Positions 48,643 to 59,375 of a stretch of 64,000 bases of DNA are shown here, piece by piece. Source of the stretch: Coptis chinensis (lineage: Eukaryota; Streptophyta; Magnoliopsida; Ranunculales; Ranunculaceae). The position numbers and the translations under genes are program-made. The DNA is taken from NCBI GenBank assembly GCA_015680905.1, contig CM027381.1, forward strand, positions 68,809,501 through 68,873,500, in the 5' to 3' direction. Under the pieces are notes generated by a model that worked only from the letters and a program-made list of their open reading frames with translations, ran no database searches and was not told where the DNA came from. Positions within the stretch are counted from its first letter, which is position 1. Every line of letters starts with the position of its first letter.

Positions 48643-50345
48643 ATGAAAACTTGGTTTCGTGATTCACCTCGTAAACGTTTAATCAGAAGAGCTAATTCTT
48701 GTAACAATCTTCCAATTCTGGTTTTGGAGGAGACCACACCATCAAACTCAGGATCTGATTCTGATTCTGAAACACACACACCACTAGTAGACTTAGAAGA
48801 TACACCAGAGAGAGTACCATTAGACACCATGGCTGATCAAAGAACTCTTAGCACATTGTTTTAACCTATCGCGGTTCAACCACCGAACTGCATAGTGATG
48901 CCCGACAATAACAATAACTATGAGATTAAGCCCACTATTCTTAATATGTTGCCAAGATATTATGGCAAAACAAATGAAGAACCATATAATCATCTGAGTA
49001 AATTCTTGAGCATATTAAGTACTTTTAAAGCACCTCATCTTTCCCTGAAGAGACTAGATTAAAGTTGTTCCCATTGACTTTTGAGGATGCCGCACTACGT
49101 TGGTATAGATCCCTACCCTCTAATTCTATAACTACTTGGGAGCAACTATCACAAAAGTTTATGAAACAATATTACCCTTTTTACGTAAAACCGGAAGCCA
49201 TGCAATTGGCTATTTCAACCTTCAAAGGAAAACCTAATGAAGAGTTTCATACAACATGGGATAGATTTAATGATTTACTTGTCCGTTGTCCACATCATGG
49301 TTTTGACATACTTAATATCGTACATTACTTTATAAAAGGTCTTTCACCTATGAACCGTCAGTTAATTGAATCAATGAATGGAGGAAGATTTACTAGTCTT
49401 ACTCCTGATGAAGCCTACACTTTTTTGCAAAACTTTTCTGAGAGTTTTAAGGATTGGGCCAATAGTAGTGACCATGAGGACATGGCACGGGTAGATGGGG
49501 GGATGAGTTTTAGTAAACCAGGTATGTATGAGGTTAAAAATGAACTTAATGAGAAACTTGAAGGTGCCATTGCTAGTTTAACTACAGGAATCGAAAACTT
49601 AAACAAGAAATTTGATTCATTCACTTTAAACCCTTCAAAGAATAATCAACCTCAACAAGCAATGAGTGTCAATCAATTTTGTGAAAATTGTCTTACTATA
49701 GATCACGACACCTCAGTTTGCTCTATGTTTGTTGCTCAAGGTACTGATGATGTTTGTGCTTTTAATACATTCAAAAGACCGGGTTATCAAAATAATTTTA
49801 ACAATAACAACAACTATAACCCAGATCTTAGGAATAACTCAAACAATTCATGGAGACAGAATATGCCTCCACAACAAAACCAATATGGTTTTCAAGGTAA
49901 TCAAGGGAACAATAGGCAACAATACATAAATAATAGAGGCGCAGTAGTACCTTCTCCACAGTATTACCTACAACAACAACAACAACAACAAACAAACATG
50001 AATAGAGAATTAGCCATAGATCCTATGGCTAATTACCAAACCGAACCCAATACCATAGATGAAACCATGAAAGCTTTAGCTACCAAGAGCGAGAATGAAT
50101 TCAAAAGGATTGACCAAAAATTTGATGTTATGACTCAATAGATGAGCCAACAATTCAATCAGATACTAGCTAGTCTAGCAGACAGACCCAAAGGAACCTT
50201 ACCAAGCCAACCTGAACAAAATCCAAAAGGTAGAAATGTTTATCAAGTTAAAACCACCCCTTCATCCTCATCCACAGAGGGAGTTAACTCAATATCTACC
50301 CTTAGGTCCGGAAAGGAAGTGGATAACAAAGTTGACATACCTGAT
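48643..50345 (+). pseudogene. Gag of element D (Ty3/gypsy, retrotransposon gag domain + CCHC)
   Basis: The start MKTWFRDSPRKRLIRRANS is at 48643. There is a stop at 48862 and a frameshift near 49045. The capsid domain LTFEDAALRWYRSLPSNSIT, FMKQYYPFYVKPEAMQLAIS, WDRFNDLLVRCPHHGF follows (49065-49460). After a helical segment comes a zinc knuckle CENCLTIDHDTSVC (CX2CX4HX4C), then Asn- and Gln-rich low complexity (NNFNNNNNYNPDLRNNSNNS; QQQQQQQ). A TAG at 50139 interrupts before FNQILASLADRPKG and STLRSGKEVDNKV. The reading ends at the deletion junction after DIPDYE. The protein would form the virus-like particle. Confidence 0.88.
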
Positions 50346-51184
50346 TATGAGGGGCTAATCTCCCTTCTCTTGGGAGGGGAGATGAAGCCTTTTTCGTATG
50401 TTTTAGTTTAGTTCTTCTTTTATCATGTTTTAGTTTAAATCCCTCATTAAGTTTTTTCTTATTCGTCCATTGATCTAACGCTCCTGTGGAGGTTAGGAGG
50501 TCTTAGGGTAATTCAAGATTGTGTAGAGCCAAATACCACAAACCCTAGATTCTTTTCTTCTAGTTTTTAGTGTTCTAGTGTGATGATTGGATTCTTTATG
50601 GCACCTCAATTAGTTGTATGGTTAATGCCACATGTGGATTTTTCATAGCACCTAGAGTTGTATATTGAATGCCACTTAAAGCACAATTTGGTTAGATAGA
50701 AGATATCATTGGAGATTGAAGAAGTATTTAATGGAAAGATAGAAAGCACGTTGAAAGCCACATATTATCATCATGGTTATGAGCATAAGGTTTGTAGGTA
50801 TGGTGAGTTTCTATTGGTGATTTATATTAAGCATGATAGGTAGATCTATTAGACTAATTTTATGATTTTGGTGGATTCATCTCTCCCAAGATATTCTCTC
50901 TCTTGATTCATATTCATATATTTAATTTAGTTTATTTTATGCATAGTTTACATCTCAAATCAAATCAATTATATATTCATAATTACTTAGCCACATCTTT
51001 TACTTGCATCCATTAGAGTAATTTAGATTAGGAATTTCTATTATCATCACTTAGTTATTTAGAGTAGGATTGATACCTTGCTATCCACTATACTAATCAA
51101 TATTTAATAGGCTAAGTAAGATTTGCAAAAGATACGTAACACAAACAACGACATACAAATAATTACGTGTTGCGTGCTTTTTCA
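50346..51184 (+). repeat. Truncated 3' LTR of element D
   Basis: It corresponds to 46827-47667 of the 5' LTR with few differences. It begins at TATGAGGGGCTAAT, which overlaps the gag sequence TATGAG, and ends at the TTTTTCA before GTAAG. Confidence 0.9.
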
Positions 51185-51189
51185 GTAAG

Positions 51190-51620
51190 GAAGACATCTT
51201 TTGGAATGTTAGTTATCCTTTTGTTGGTGCACATATCTTTATGAAACTTAGCATGCTTGGCTAAATGTTTGATGGCATTGAGAAATGGCATGTTTATGGT
51301 TAGACTTTTGAATGTTTCTCTAATTTCATCAAAATTTTCATCCTCCTTGGGTGTCATTAGGCGAGCTGGAAAAGGTGCCTTTGGTTTGTATTGTCTAACT
51401 AGGTTAGGTAGAGGAATTGATGGTTTAGGGATTGGAACATTGCTAGGGATATGTGGAGGTATTTGGTTTTCAATTTCTGATTTTGGTACTGGAATGGTTA
51501 TCTCTACAGGTGTAGGGTCGTCTGGTAAGACTACTTTGTTGTCAACAGTTTTGCCAGATCGTAAGGTTGTGACTGCCTTAATCTCTTGGGTTTTAAGGTT
51601 TTAAACTTTTTGGCTTGGTG
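51190..51620 (-). pseudogene. Element A gag C-terminal part
   Basis: The minus-strand reading NLKTQEIKAVTTLRSGKTVD, PIPKPSIPLPNLVRQYKPKA, FPARLMTPKEDENFDEIRET, INMPFLNAIKHLAKHAKFHK, DMCTNKRITNIPKDVFL is the conserved gag-protease linker of this gypsy lineage. A stop lies just before NLK. The upstream gag is missing because element C starts at 51621. Confidence 0.8.
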
Positions 51621-53102
51621 TTTCGACCCCCACCTACGTGGCAAACATCCATTGGTAGGAGTCTCCACTTTATTTGTTTAATCAACAGGGCTAAAACCCA
51701 ATTTGCAATATCATAGATCAATGTACAGACCCATTAACTCATGTGTCTAGGGCTGAACCCTGGCCACATGGCTTGCCACTTACATACATTAATTTATGTC
51801 TAGATTCGTTTCATATCAAAGAGATAATCATCAATTAAAAGTCAGGTTCAATTCACTTAGCATCTCGATGTTGCATTTGCCGAAACCAAGAGGAAACTCT
51901 GGATCATGTTCTATTCCATTGCCCTTTTGCTAAGAAGGTTTGGAATTTTGCTCAGGAAATATTTCACATAAAGTGAGAGCTGGAGTCCTTTACTGACGTG
52001 CGACAGCAGAGCAAACACTACAGTTCATTCATCCTGGACATGTGGAAAGCTTGCTCACTGACGGTCATGGTAAGTCTATGGAAAAACGGAAACAAAGCTC
52101 TGTATGACAACAAAGCTCCCAGCTATCCACAAGTTTGTTTCTGGTCAGGGGAGCGATTATAAGAGCTCACCATAAGTCCTCAGGTCATATGGAGAATTCG
52201 GTGCATGATCTCAAGGTACTTAAACACTTCAATCTTTAACACAAACTTTGAAGATCCCCAAAAATCTTTGAATGCTTTTGGCTCTTACCTCCTCCTGGTA
52301 TTCTCAAGTTAAACACTGACGGATGCTCGAGGGGAAATCTAGGACGGTCAAGATGGGGTTTCATGTTCTGAAACTACAAAGGAGAATTTCTGGGAGCAGC
52401 AGCTGGCGGAATGGGCACCTCTACAAATTACATGGCAGAAACAATGGCAATTGTGTAGGCCATTAAACAAGTGCTCGAACTGGGATGGCTCTATATTTGG
52501 GTGGAATGCGACTCCTCATCGGTTGTTCAAGCTTTCCAGAATAACACAACGCATTGGAGAGTTAAGGCAATATGGCAATCTCTGAAGGAAAAAGCAGTAT
52601 GGATTAATGTCACTCCAATCTGGAGAGAGACTAATTTAGGAGCAAACAACTGTGCCAAACATGGGGCTGCTCTAACTCAGGGACAGTATATGGTCGAACT
52701 CTCGACCCCCTTTCATGAAAAGTTTGGAGAACCACTATACTACTTATCTTTGATTTGTTAACTAGATAACCATATTCTAGTGCAGGCCCTGTATTTCTTG
52801 TTCCATTTTGTTCTTTTTTGTTCCATGTAACTCTTATTCTTTTATAATTAATTAATTACCTTTAGCAAAAAAAAAGGTTCAATTACAATTACTTGAGCTA
52901 CAAAAAATCTCTACTCTACAGATATAAATACCAAACTATTTTTCATACAGAACTACTTTCTTGAGACTTGATTGCATCGATAATTTGGATATGTAGGCAA
53001 CCGAAAAGTACATTCTCATCATTCTCCCGATCACCATCACTTTTCTACGTTCTTCATCTCTTTCTTCACCACTTAGTGTTTTGATCATATTTGGTCGAAA
53101 CA
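51621..53102 (+). repeat. LTR of element C interrupted by a LINE
   Basis: It begins TGTTTCGACC and ends GGTCGAAACA, a perfect 10-bp inverted repeat. Without the LINE and its duplication (51854-52884) it is about 450 bp. It is followed by ATTGACATCGTCTGTGAGGA, the form of a plant gypsy primer-binding site (TTGGCGCCGTCTGTGGG). Confidence 0.8.
51854..52875 (+). mobile_element. 5'-truncated LINE with zf-RVT and RNase H
   Basis: Flanked by GGTTCAATT (51845-51853, 52876-52884) and ending in CTTTAGC plus an A-run. Coding remnants: zf-RVT CCICRNQEETLDHVLFHCPF (about 51870-51935), a linker, and RNase H with LNTDGCSRGN, MAETMAI and WVECDSSSVVQAFQN (52310-52760), interrupted by stops. It is a different LINE family from the one at 2840-6872, which lacks RNase H, and inserted into the LTR of element C. 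Confidence 0.87.
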
Positions 53103-53125
53103 TAATTGACATCGTCTGTGAGGAA
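53103..53125 (+). other. Primer-binding site of element C
   Basis: TAATTGACATCGTCTGTGAG directly after the LTR end, a decayed form of the usual plant gypsy site. Confidence 0.6.
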
Positions 53126-53142
53126 CTAGTGAAAAAGTCATT

Positions 53143-53403
53143 GTGAATGAAAAAGCTAATTTCAAGTTCATCAATAAGTTATCCGTAGCAATCCGCCAAG
53201 ACAACTTTTCACTCAATCAGGTTGCACGCGACTCTACTACCGTTCCACCAATGCGCCAAATTATTCAGTGCGAGGTTATTGCCTTTGACGATTCTCCATC
53301 CTCTGATGCGGATAATATAAGTCAAGTGCCTCGAAAAGCATTTCTTCGAAAGTTTAAGCGTGTACGGATCGGAAATAGAACAGTTACTACAAGCGTCATC
53401 TGA
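53143..53403 (+). CDS. Short N-terminal gag-like ORF of element C
   Basis: 86 residues starting shortly after the primer-binding site (NEKANFKFINKLSVAIRQDN, RKAFLRKFKRVRIGNRT). Its position suggests a gag start, but no gag domain is recognisable. The sequence around 53400-53700 contains two related copies of GTAACACACGCCAA..GTGGTGA.GAT.AGATT.CCGTTGTTC, showing a local duplication. Confidence 0.35.
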   Translation: MNEKANFKFINKLSVAIRQDNFSLNQVARDSTTVPPMRQIIQCEVIAFDDSPSSDADNISQVPRKAFLRKFKRVRIGNRTVTTSVI

Positions 53404-54163
53404 AATGAACTCTCAAAGATGATGTGACATCTATCACACCACAACATAACACACGCCAACGACATTGTAGCGTGTGAGATCGTTTACGTGGTGAGGATGA
53501 GATTCCCGTTGTTCCCAACGTTCGGTAATCCATGAGTTCTCAAAAATGGTGTTGTATCTGTAACACCTCAACGTAACACACGCCAATAATATAGTTGCAT
53601 GTGGGATCATTTACGTGGTGATGATTAGATTCTCGTTGTTCGCAATGGTTATCCACGAGTTCAAGACGATAAATACGAACTTCGCACTACTTACTTTTCA
53701 CGAATCTCAGCAAAACATTTCCAATTCATATTTGTTCATTGTCGTTTGATAGTGCCAATAGTCGTCTTATATTCTTTGTTAGTAAGACTCTTATATCAGC
53801 TGAATCGAGGCATCCTTGCTTTGAGAAAATTGCATTGGCCTTGTTTCTTGCTGCCAGACATCTTAAACTTATTTCTAGAAAGGAATCATCAAATTTATAC
53901 TGACTATCCATTGCGCAAGTTTTTTCGCAATGTCTACGAATTGAGTCGCAGAATAGAAAAGTTACCTTAGCGCTTACAACATTGTCTCTGACACTCATAC
54001 AATTAAACAGAGACAAACTTTGGTTTCACTAATGACTGATTTTCTTATTGATGATATTCCTATGTCAAACGCATTACTCGATAAGGAAAACATCGATCCC
54101 TAATTGTCATTACCTCCCGGGGGCGATGACTTGAAATATTTATCGGATATATCAGCTGATTGC

Positions 54164-55055
54164 TAGATTTACACTGATAGTTTGCATAATAAGTCCGCCT
54201 CTAGTCTTGGTTTTGTAATCTTGAAGCTGAATGAAGACATAATTGAGAGGTCTCTACGTTTGGGTTTTGACGCTTCAAATAATATGGCTGAATATGAAAC
54301 TGTCATTTGCGGTATACACACAACTCTTCAGCTAGGGGCGACTAAGTTACGATTAATTATTCTAATTTAGTCGTTAGCCACTTTGAATGATAATATGCGG
54401 CTCGTGATAATAGAATGGTCGTTTATCTGGACTCAATTCAACAAATTGTATGAAATTGTACATCTATCAGTATTGTGTAGTATCCACGTTGTGATGTATG
54501 ACATCCTGATTCTATCGCAACTTATTTATGGAAATCAAGTTGTTGCTGCCAAAACAACACTGGATTAACCACTTATGCTATCAGATGATTCCAACGAGCT
54601 TGACACTGATAATGTCTTGGTATTTACCGACGATGATCATGCAGCTGACAATGCTCCGGAATTCCTGATGACCAAAAACTCTATCACAACGGCACAAGTC
54701 TCAATCCTCTCCTTCATTGTTTGGGCAGAACGAACGATTTACTAGGCCTTGAAGAAATTCATTCAGGACTACGTGAACACCACTCTCGGGGGCAAAGTCT
54801 CGCTCACATAGCAATGACTCAAAGGTATTGGTGGCCATACATGCCAACGGATGTTAAGCATTTGTTCGAGAAGTGTATGCCTTGTCAAAAACATAATATA
54901 TGATATGGGTCAAACTTCCCACGATGAAGCGTCATCCAATCCATAAACCTTGGTCATTTAAAAAATAGGGCCTTGACATTGATGGTTTATTTTCGATAGC
55001 CCCTGGCAGTGTCCGTTTCTTGCTTGTCGTAACAAATTATTTTACTAAGTGAGCG
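54164..55055 (+). pseudogene. Element C RNase H and integrase fragments
   Basis: RNase H: IYTDSLHNKSASSLGFVILK, IERSLRLGFDASNNMAEYET, HTTLQLGATKLRLI (54166-54370), with the Asp and Glu positions visible. Integrase: EEIHSGLREHHSRGQSLAHI, QRYWWPYMPTDVKHLFEKC and MPCQKH (54751-54900), an H2C2 zinc domain, then GLDIDGLFSIAPGSVRFLLV and VTNYFTK up to 55050. The SNN-AEYE pattern is that of the RNase H of plant Tat-type gypsy elements. Frames break several times and the integrase core is lost at the tandem array. Confidence 0.78.
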
Positions 55056-55204
55056 GACAAAATAGACAAGTTGAACGAAAAACCAGATAACAATTTGTTA
55101 GTATATTTCCAGTTAAATAGTTTCTTTTCCATTATTATCTTTGTACTTTTCAAGATTTGATGATCAATAAAGTATTTCTTTCAATTCAGTTCTAATGGTA
55201 TAAT

Positions 55205-56875
55205 TTGGTTTCCATCGCAATATTATTATCGCTACAAAAAAATCTAACGAATTGAAGTTACCATGTTTAGCTTCATCAATCTAAGTTTGAACGCTTTTAC
55301 ACTCACTTAGTTCTTTATTATCACTACGAAAAAATCTGATGAAGTTACCACGTTTAGCTTCGTTAGTCTAAGTTTGAACGCTTTTACACTTGCTTAGTAC
55401 GTTATTATCGCTATGACAAAATCTGATGAAGTTACCACATTTAGCTTCGTCAGTCTAAGTTTGAACACATTTACGCTCGCTTAGTTTGTTACTATCGCTA
55501 CGACAAAATCTGACAAAGTTACCGCGTTTAGCTTCGTCAGTCTAAGTTTGAACGTTTTTACACTCGCTTAGTTCGTTACTATCCCTACGATAAAATCTGA
55601 CGAAGTTACCACGTTTAGCTTCGTCAGTCTAAGTTTGAATGCTTTTACGCTCGCTTAGTTCGTTACTATCGCTACGAAAAAATCTGACGAAGTTACCACG
55701 TTTAGCTTCGTCAGTCTAAGTTTGAACGCTTTTACGCTCGCTTAGTTTGTTATTATCGCTACGACAAAATCTGACAAAGTTACCACGTTTAGCGTCGTCA
55801 GTCTAAGTTTGAATGCTTTTACGCTTGCTTAGTTCGTTACTATTGCTACGACAAAATCTGATGAAGGCACGTTTAGCTTCGTCAGTCTAAGTTTGAATGC
55901 TTTTACATTCGCTTAGTTCGTTACTATCGCTACGAAAAAATCTGACGAAGTTACCACGTTTAGCTTCGTCAGTCTAAGTTTGAACACTTTTACGCTCACT
56001 TAATTCGTTACTATTGCTACAAAAAAATTGATGAAGTTACCACGTTTAGCTTCGTCAGTCTAAGTTTGAATGCTTTTATGCTCGCTTAGTACGTTATTAT
56101 CGCTACGATAAAATCTGACGAAGTTACCACGTTTAGCTTCGTCAGTTTAAATTTGAACGCTTTTACGCTCGCTTAGTACGGTCCTATTGCTACGACAAAA
56201 TCTGACGAAGTTCCCACGTTTAGTTTCGTCAGTTTAAGTTTGAACGCTTTTACACTCACTTAGTTCGTTCCTATCGCTATGACAAAATCTGACAAAGTTA
56301 CCATGTTTAGTTTCGTCAGTATAAGTTTGAACGCTTTTACGTTTGCTTAGTTCATTACTATCGCTACGACAAAATCTGACGAAGTTACCACGTTTAGGTT
56401 CATCAGTCTAAGTTTGAACGCTTTTACGCTCGCTTAGTTCGTTCCTATCGCTACGACGAAATCTGACAAAGTTACCACGTTTAGCTTCGTCAGTCTAAGT
56501 TTGAACGCTTTTACGCTCGCTTAGTTTGTTATTATCTCTACTACAAAATCTGACAAAGTTACCCTGTTTAGCGTCGTCAGTCTAAGTTTGAACGCTTTTA
56601 CGCTCGCTTAGTTCGTTACTATTGCTAAGACAAAATCTGACGAAGGCACGTTTAGCTTCGTCAGTCTAAGTTTGAACGCTTTTACGTTCACTTAGTTCGT
56701 TACTATCGCTACGACAAAATCTGACGAAGTTACCACGTTTAGTTTCGTCAGTCTAAGTTTGAATGCTTTTACGCTCGCTTAATACGTTATTATCGCTACG
56801 ACAAATTCCGCCCAAGTTACCACGTTTAACTTCGTCAGTCTATGTTTGAACGTTTTTACGCTCGCTTAGTCTAAT
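55205..56875 (+). repeat. 87-bp tandem repeat array (about 19 units)
   Basis: Unit of 87 bp with the conserved parts TTTTACGCTCGCTTAGTTCG, TTACTATCGCTACGACAAAA, TCTGACGAAGTTACCACG and TTTAGCTTCGTCAGTCTAAG. Units differ by scattered substitutions. Two share a 5-bp deletion (GAAGGCACG at 55863 and 56642) and two share GCGTCGTCAG (55792, 56571), both pairs spaced 779 bp. It lies between the integrase and purine tract of element C. Confidence 0.93.
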
Positions 56876-56904
56876 TTTGCCAAGTTAAGTTAGCATTGGG
56901 GGCA

Positions 56905-57289
56905 TTTTTCTCCACATGGGGGCGTCTCGTTCTATTTCATTTCAACTACATAAATCAACAACATTGTCAGTTTTCTGCAGGTATGTTATCTGACACAACA
57001 ATAATATTCAATAGCGAACCTATATTTTATTTTTATTTTTCATCAAAAGAAATTTTAGCTCCATGGTATTACATTCATACAATCACATAATCATTGGTAT
57101 GAGAAAATTAAATGGTTCCTTATCAGTTTTCACTTATACAACTCGTACAAATCTTTGTAATTTATCTTTTCACGTTCTATTTCATCTCTCATTTCTGTCA
57201 AAGTCTCTGTCAATTGTCAATTTTCTTACGGTCGCTCGATTAAATCTTCATTTTCTTCTTCAAAATCTGCATTCGCTTCGCTTAGTGCT
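56905..57289. other. Non-coding sequence after the purine tract of element C
   Basis: Where a 3' LTR would be expected, no copy of the 51621 LTR start is found. T-rich, nothing else recognised. Confidence 0.4.
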
Positions 57290-57700
57290 TTCAGTTAAAT
57301 TTTTTCCGACAGTTTCATTATTTTTTCTACGGCATTGAGCCGATTTTTCTTAGCGAATCTTTCCGAACGAATTGAAACTTTCCTACAACTTCATTATTTT
57401 TTTTAAGGCATTGAGCCGATCTTTCTTGACGAAACTTCTGTCAGTTTCTTTAATTTTTCTACGACATTAATTGACACCTTTCTGCACAAAACTTCTCTGT
57501 CGACTCTTTGTGAATATATTTTTCTCGTAAAACTGCCGTTTCTCCGTGCGGCGAAAATTCGCATTACGTCAAATTTCTAAGCGGATTGAAAATTATCTTC
57601 ACCTTCTTTATTTTTCCAAGGCATTGAGATCATGTGGAGCAAACCTTTTCTTCGCGGCCTTTTTGTGAATTTCTTTTGCCCGTAATACCACCGTTTCAAC
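57290..57700 (+). repeat. Second, diverged tandem repeat downstream of the 87-bp array
   Basis: Degenerate units with TTTCATTATTTTTTCTACGGC, then ATTGAGCCGATnTTTCTTnnCGAA (57312, 57385, 57455, 57595), and CTTCTTTATTTTTCCAAGGC. Confidence 0.6.
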
Positions 57701-58156
57701 CTACGACAAAAAGATATCTAGTTTTTTGTCAATCTTTCAGATAACCAAACTTTTAAAGATAACTGATAACGTATACTGACATACCTGTTTCATGTTGTCG
57801 AATATCATTGACACCGCTTTGTGATAAATGTAAAAACGATAGTTTTACCTACGAATAAGTAATTAAACTAAAATATAAGTAAAACTAAATGAATTGTTTA
57901 TTCTAATGTATCAAAGTTATATACTCTCGTTATCGTTCAATATAATTGGAGTACAGAATTCGTTCCACTCCTAGCACATTTAGATGTAAATATTTCCTAG
58001 TTTATGTATTCTAACAAAATCGTGAGAGTAATGAATTTGAAATTTAACTTTAACTAATCAAGATGTGATAAATGAAATTACGGCAATTCAATACTAAGAT
58101 GACAATATGAGAAGGAATTAGGGGAATTTGATTCCACCTTGATTCGACTTAATAAA

Positions 58157-58365
58157 CTAGCATAGAATTCGTTGTAATCCAAATCTTTACGTTTTCACAT
58201 AAATGTTGGGTATTTCTAATCCCTAATTATTCATGATAATCTCTACCAACTAATAACTAGCATGTGAATTCGTTGTAATCCAAATTTTTACGTTTTCACA
58301 TAAAGGTTGGGTATTTCTAATCCCTAAATATTCATGATAATCTCTACCAACTAATAACTAGCATG
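58157..58365. repeat. Tandem duplication of about 101 bp
   Basis: Two nearly identical copies starting CTAGCATrkGAATTCGTTG and running to ACCAACTAATAA, followed by the start of a third (CTAGCATGTGAAGC). Confidence 0.88.
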
Positions 58366-58399
58366 TGAAGCAATCAAACTCATTCTCATGGTGAACTAA

Positions 58400-59333
58400 T
58401 TACTTTCTAGAGTAAAATAGAACATTACAACTATATTTATGCTAACAAAAATCAAGTTATCATCAAGGCTTCCTCAAACCCCTCTAATGGAGGTTAAGTC
58501 TTGAGTCATTAAGCTATCATTTCTGGAATAAGAACAACAAGAACAAGACATTATTGAATGAATAACAATTACTTTATTAATCTAATGAATAATAGTCTAA
58601 TGATTCAAAATGAATTAAAACTGAATTAAAACTAATTTAGAACTTGAGTTTATGACTAACTAATTATGAAATTAAGACAAACTAAAGCTAACCAAGTACT
58701 AAATTCTTAAAAAACTAAACTTATCAATTATCTAACTAAGTAACTAAGTAATTTAAGAGTTAAGCCTTAGTCCTCTTTATATAGAAGAGGCTAGATCCAC
58801 AATTTCGTGCATGGGCTCAGGAGCCATGTTTTGGGCCGGAAAATCGAGCCCAAAACCTCATTACTTTAGTCCACAAAGGGGTTTTCTACTGGAAATGACT
58901 TCAATAACCTTTTCGTCCACTTCTGCTTCTCTGATTGGGTCATGGCTTGAACCATTAGAAAGCTCGTTCCGAGCCAGTCGTTTTAACGTATGGTAGGTCT
59001 AATTTCAAGGTCCAAGTCTAAAGATACGGCCTGCGGAAGTTACGTTGACTTTTATGCGCTATTTCTGCCCGCGTTGACTTTGACTTTTCAGCTTTGACCG
59101 GGCTTTAAAAAGGCTCTTTCTCCTTGAATCTTGGCCTTTAATCATAGAACTTCTTAGCAACCAACTTTTGCTCCTTTATCTCGCAAAAGGGATGCATTTC
59201 TTCACATATTCGACTCCAATGCCTAAAATACAAAAGAACACGATAACAGTACTAACTCTTACTTATTAATCACATAGTTGGTCAAAAAGTAATATTGTTA
59301 AAGGGTTAAAACTACAGTTTTGGGCTCTTATCA
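58400..59333 (-). repeat. 3' LTR of element B (left border uncertain)
   Basis: On the minus strand it starts TGATAAGAGCCC directly after GTTTGGGGGTGGTT, the polypurine tract. TATATAAAG lies at about 58775. The left end was not resolved and may lie as far left as about 57.8 kb. Confidence 0.5.
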
Positions 59334-59375
59334 AACCACCCCCAAACAGTATTTTGCTTGTCCTCAAGCAAATAT
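59334..59375 (-). other. Polypurine tract and conserved TGCTTGAGGACAAGCAA motif of element B
   Basis: Minus strand: TTTGCTTGAGGACAAGCAAA, then GTTTGGGGGTGG, then LTR TGATAAG. The same block sits at 31646-31690 for element A. Confidence 0.8.

Larger units (their letters stand above)
46138..51184 (+). mobile_element. Plus-strand LTR retrotransposon D with deletion of pol and U3 of the 3' LTR
   Basis: It starts TGATAAGTGC at 46138, ends TTTTTCA at 51184, and is flanked by GTAAG (46133-46137, 51185-51189). It comprises a 5' LTR (46138-47667), a leader with tandem repeats, a gag gene (48643-50345), then directly the last 840 bp of the 3' LTR (50346-51184). All of pol and about 690 bp of the 3' LTR are absent. 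It is inserted in opposite orientation between gag and protease of element A. Its gag end (STLRSGKEVDNKV) is closely related to that of A (TTLRSGKTVDNKV), so both belong to one lineage. Confidence 0.9.
30900..51620 (-). mobile_element. Ty3/gypsy element A (Athila-like), nested and truncated
   Basis: Minus-strand order from right to left: gag end (51620-51190), protease (46132-45613), RT start (45567-45140), RT remainder, RNase H and integrase (39256-36635), unknown ORF (35790-35380), env-like ORF (about 34770-33570), polypurine tract, 3' LTR ending at 31645. It is interrupted by element D (46138-51184) and a LINE (39257-about 45130). The 5' LTR and most of gag are missing: the gag reading stops where element C begins at 51621. 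The left LTR border is not resolved. Confidence 0.75.
51621..57700 (+). mobile_element. Plus-strand Ty3/gypsy element C (Tat-like), degraded, with 3' tandem arrays
   Basis: Components: LTR 51621-53102 (with a nested LINE), primer-binding-site-like sequence at 53106, a gag-like stub (53143-53403), RNase H (54164-54366), integrase zinc finger and core start (54703-55055), an 87-bp tandem array (55205-56875), a purine tract ATTGGGGGCA (56895-56904), and a second diverged array (57290-57700). Protease and RT are not recognisable and no 3' LTR was found, so the right border is uncertain. Confidence 0.65.

Noticed and set aside
55205-56875. CRISPR-like array
   Set aside because: Units are head-to-tail with no unique spacers, in a plant retrotransposon; it is a tandem satellite-type repeat.
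57063-57338. 91-codon open frame after the element C purine tract
   Set aside because: Low-complexity T-rich sequence with no domain and partly inside the second repeat array.
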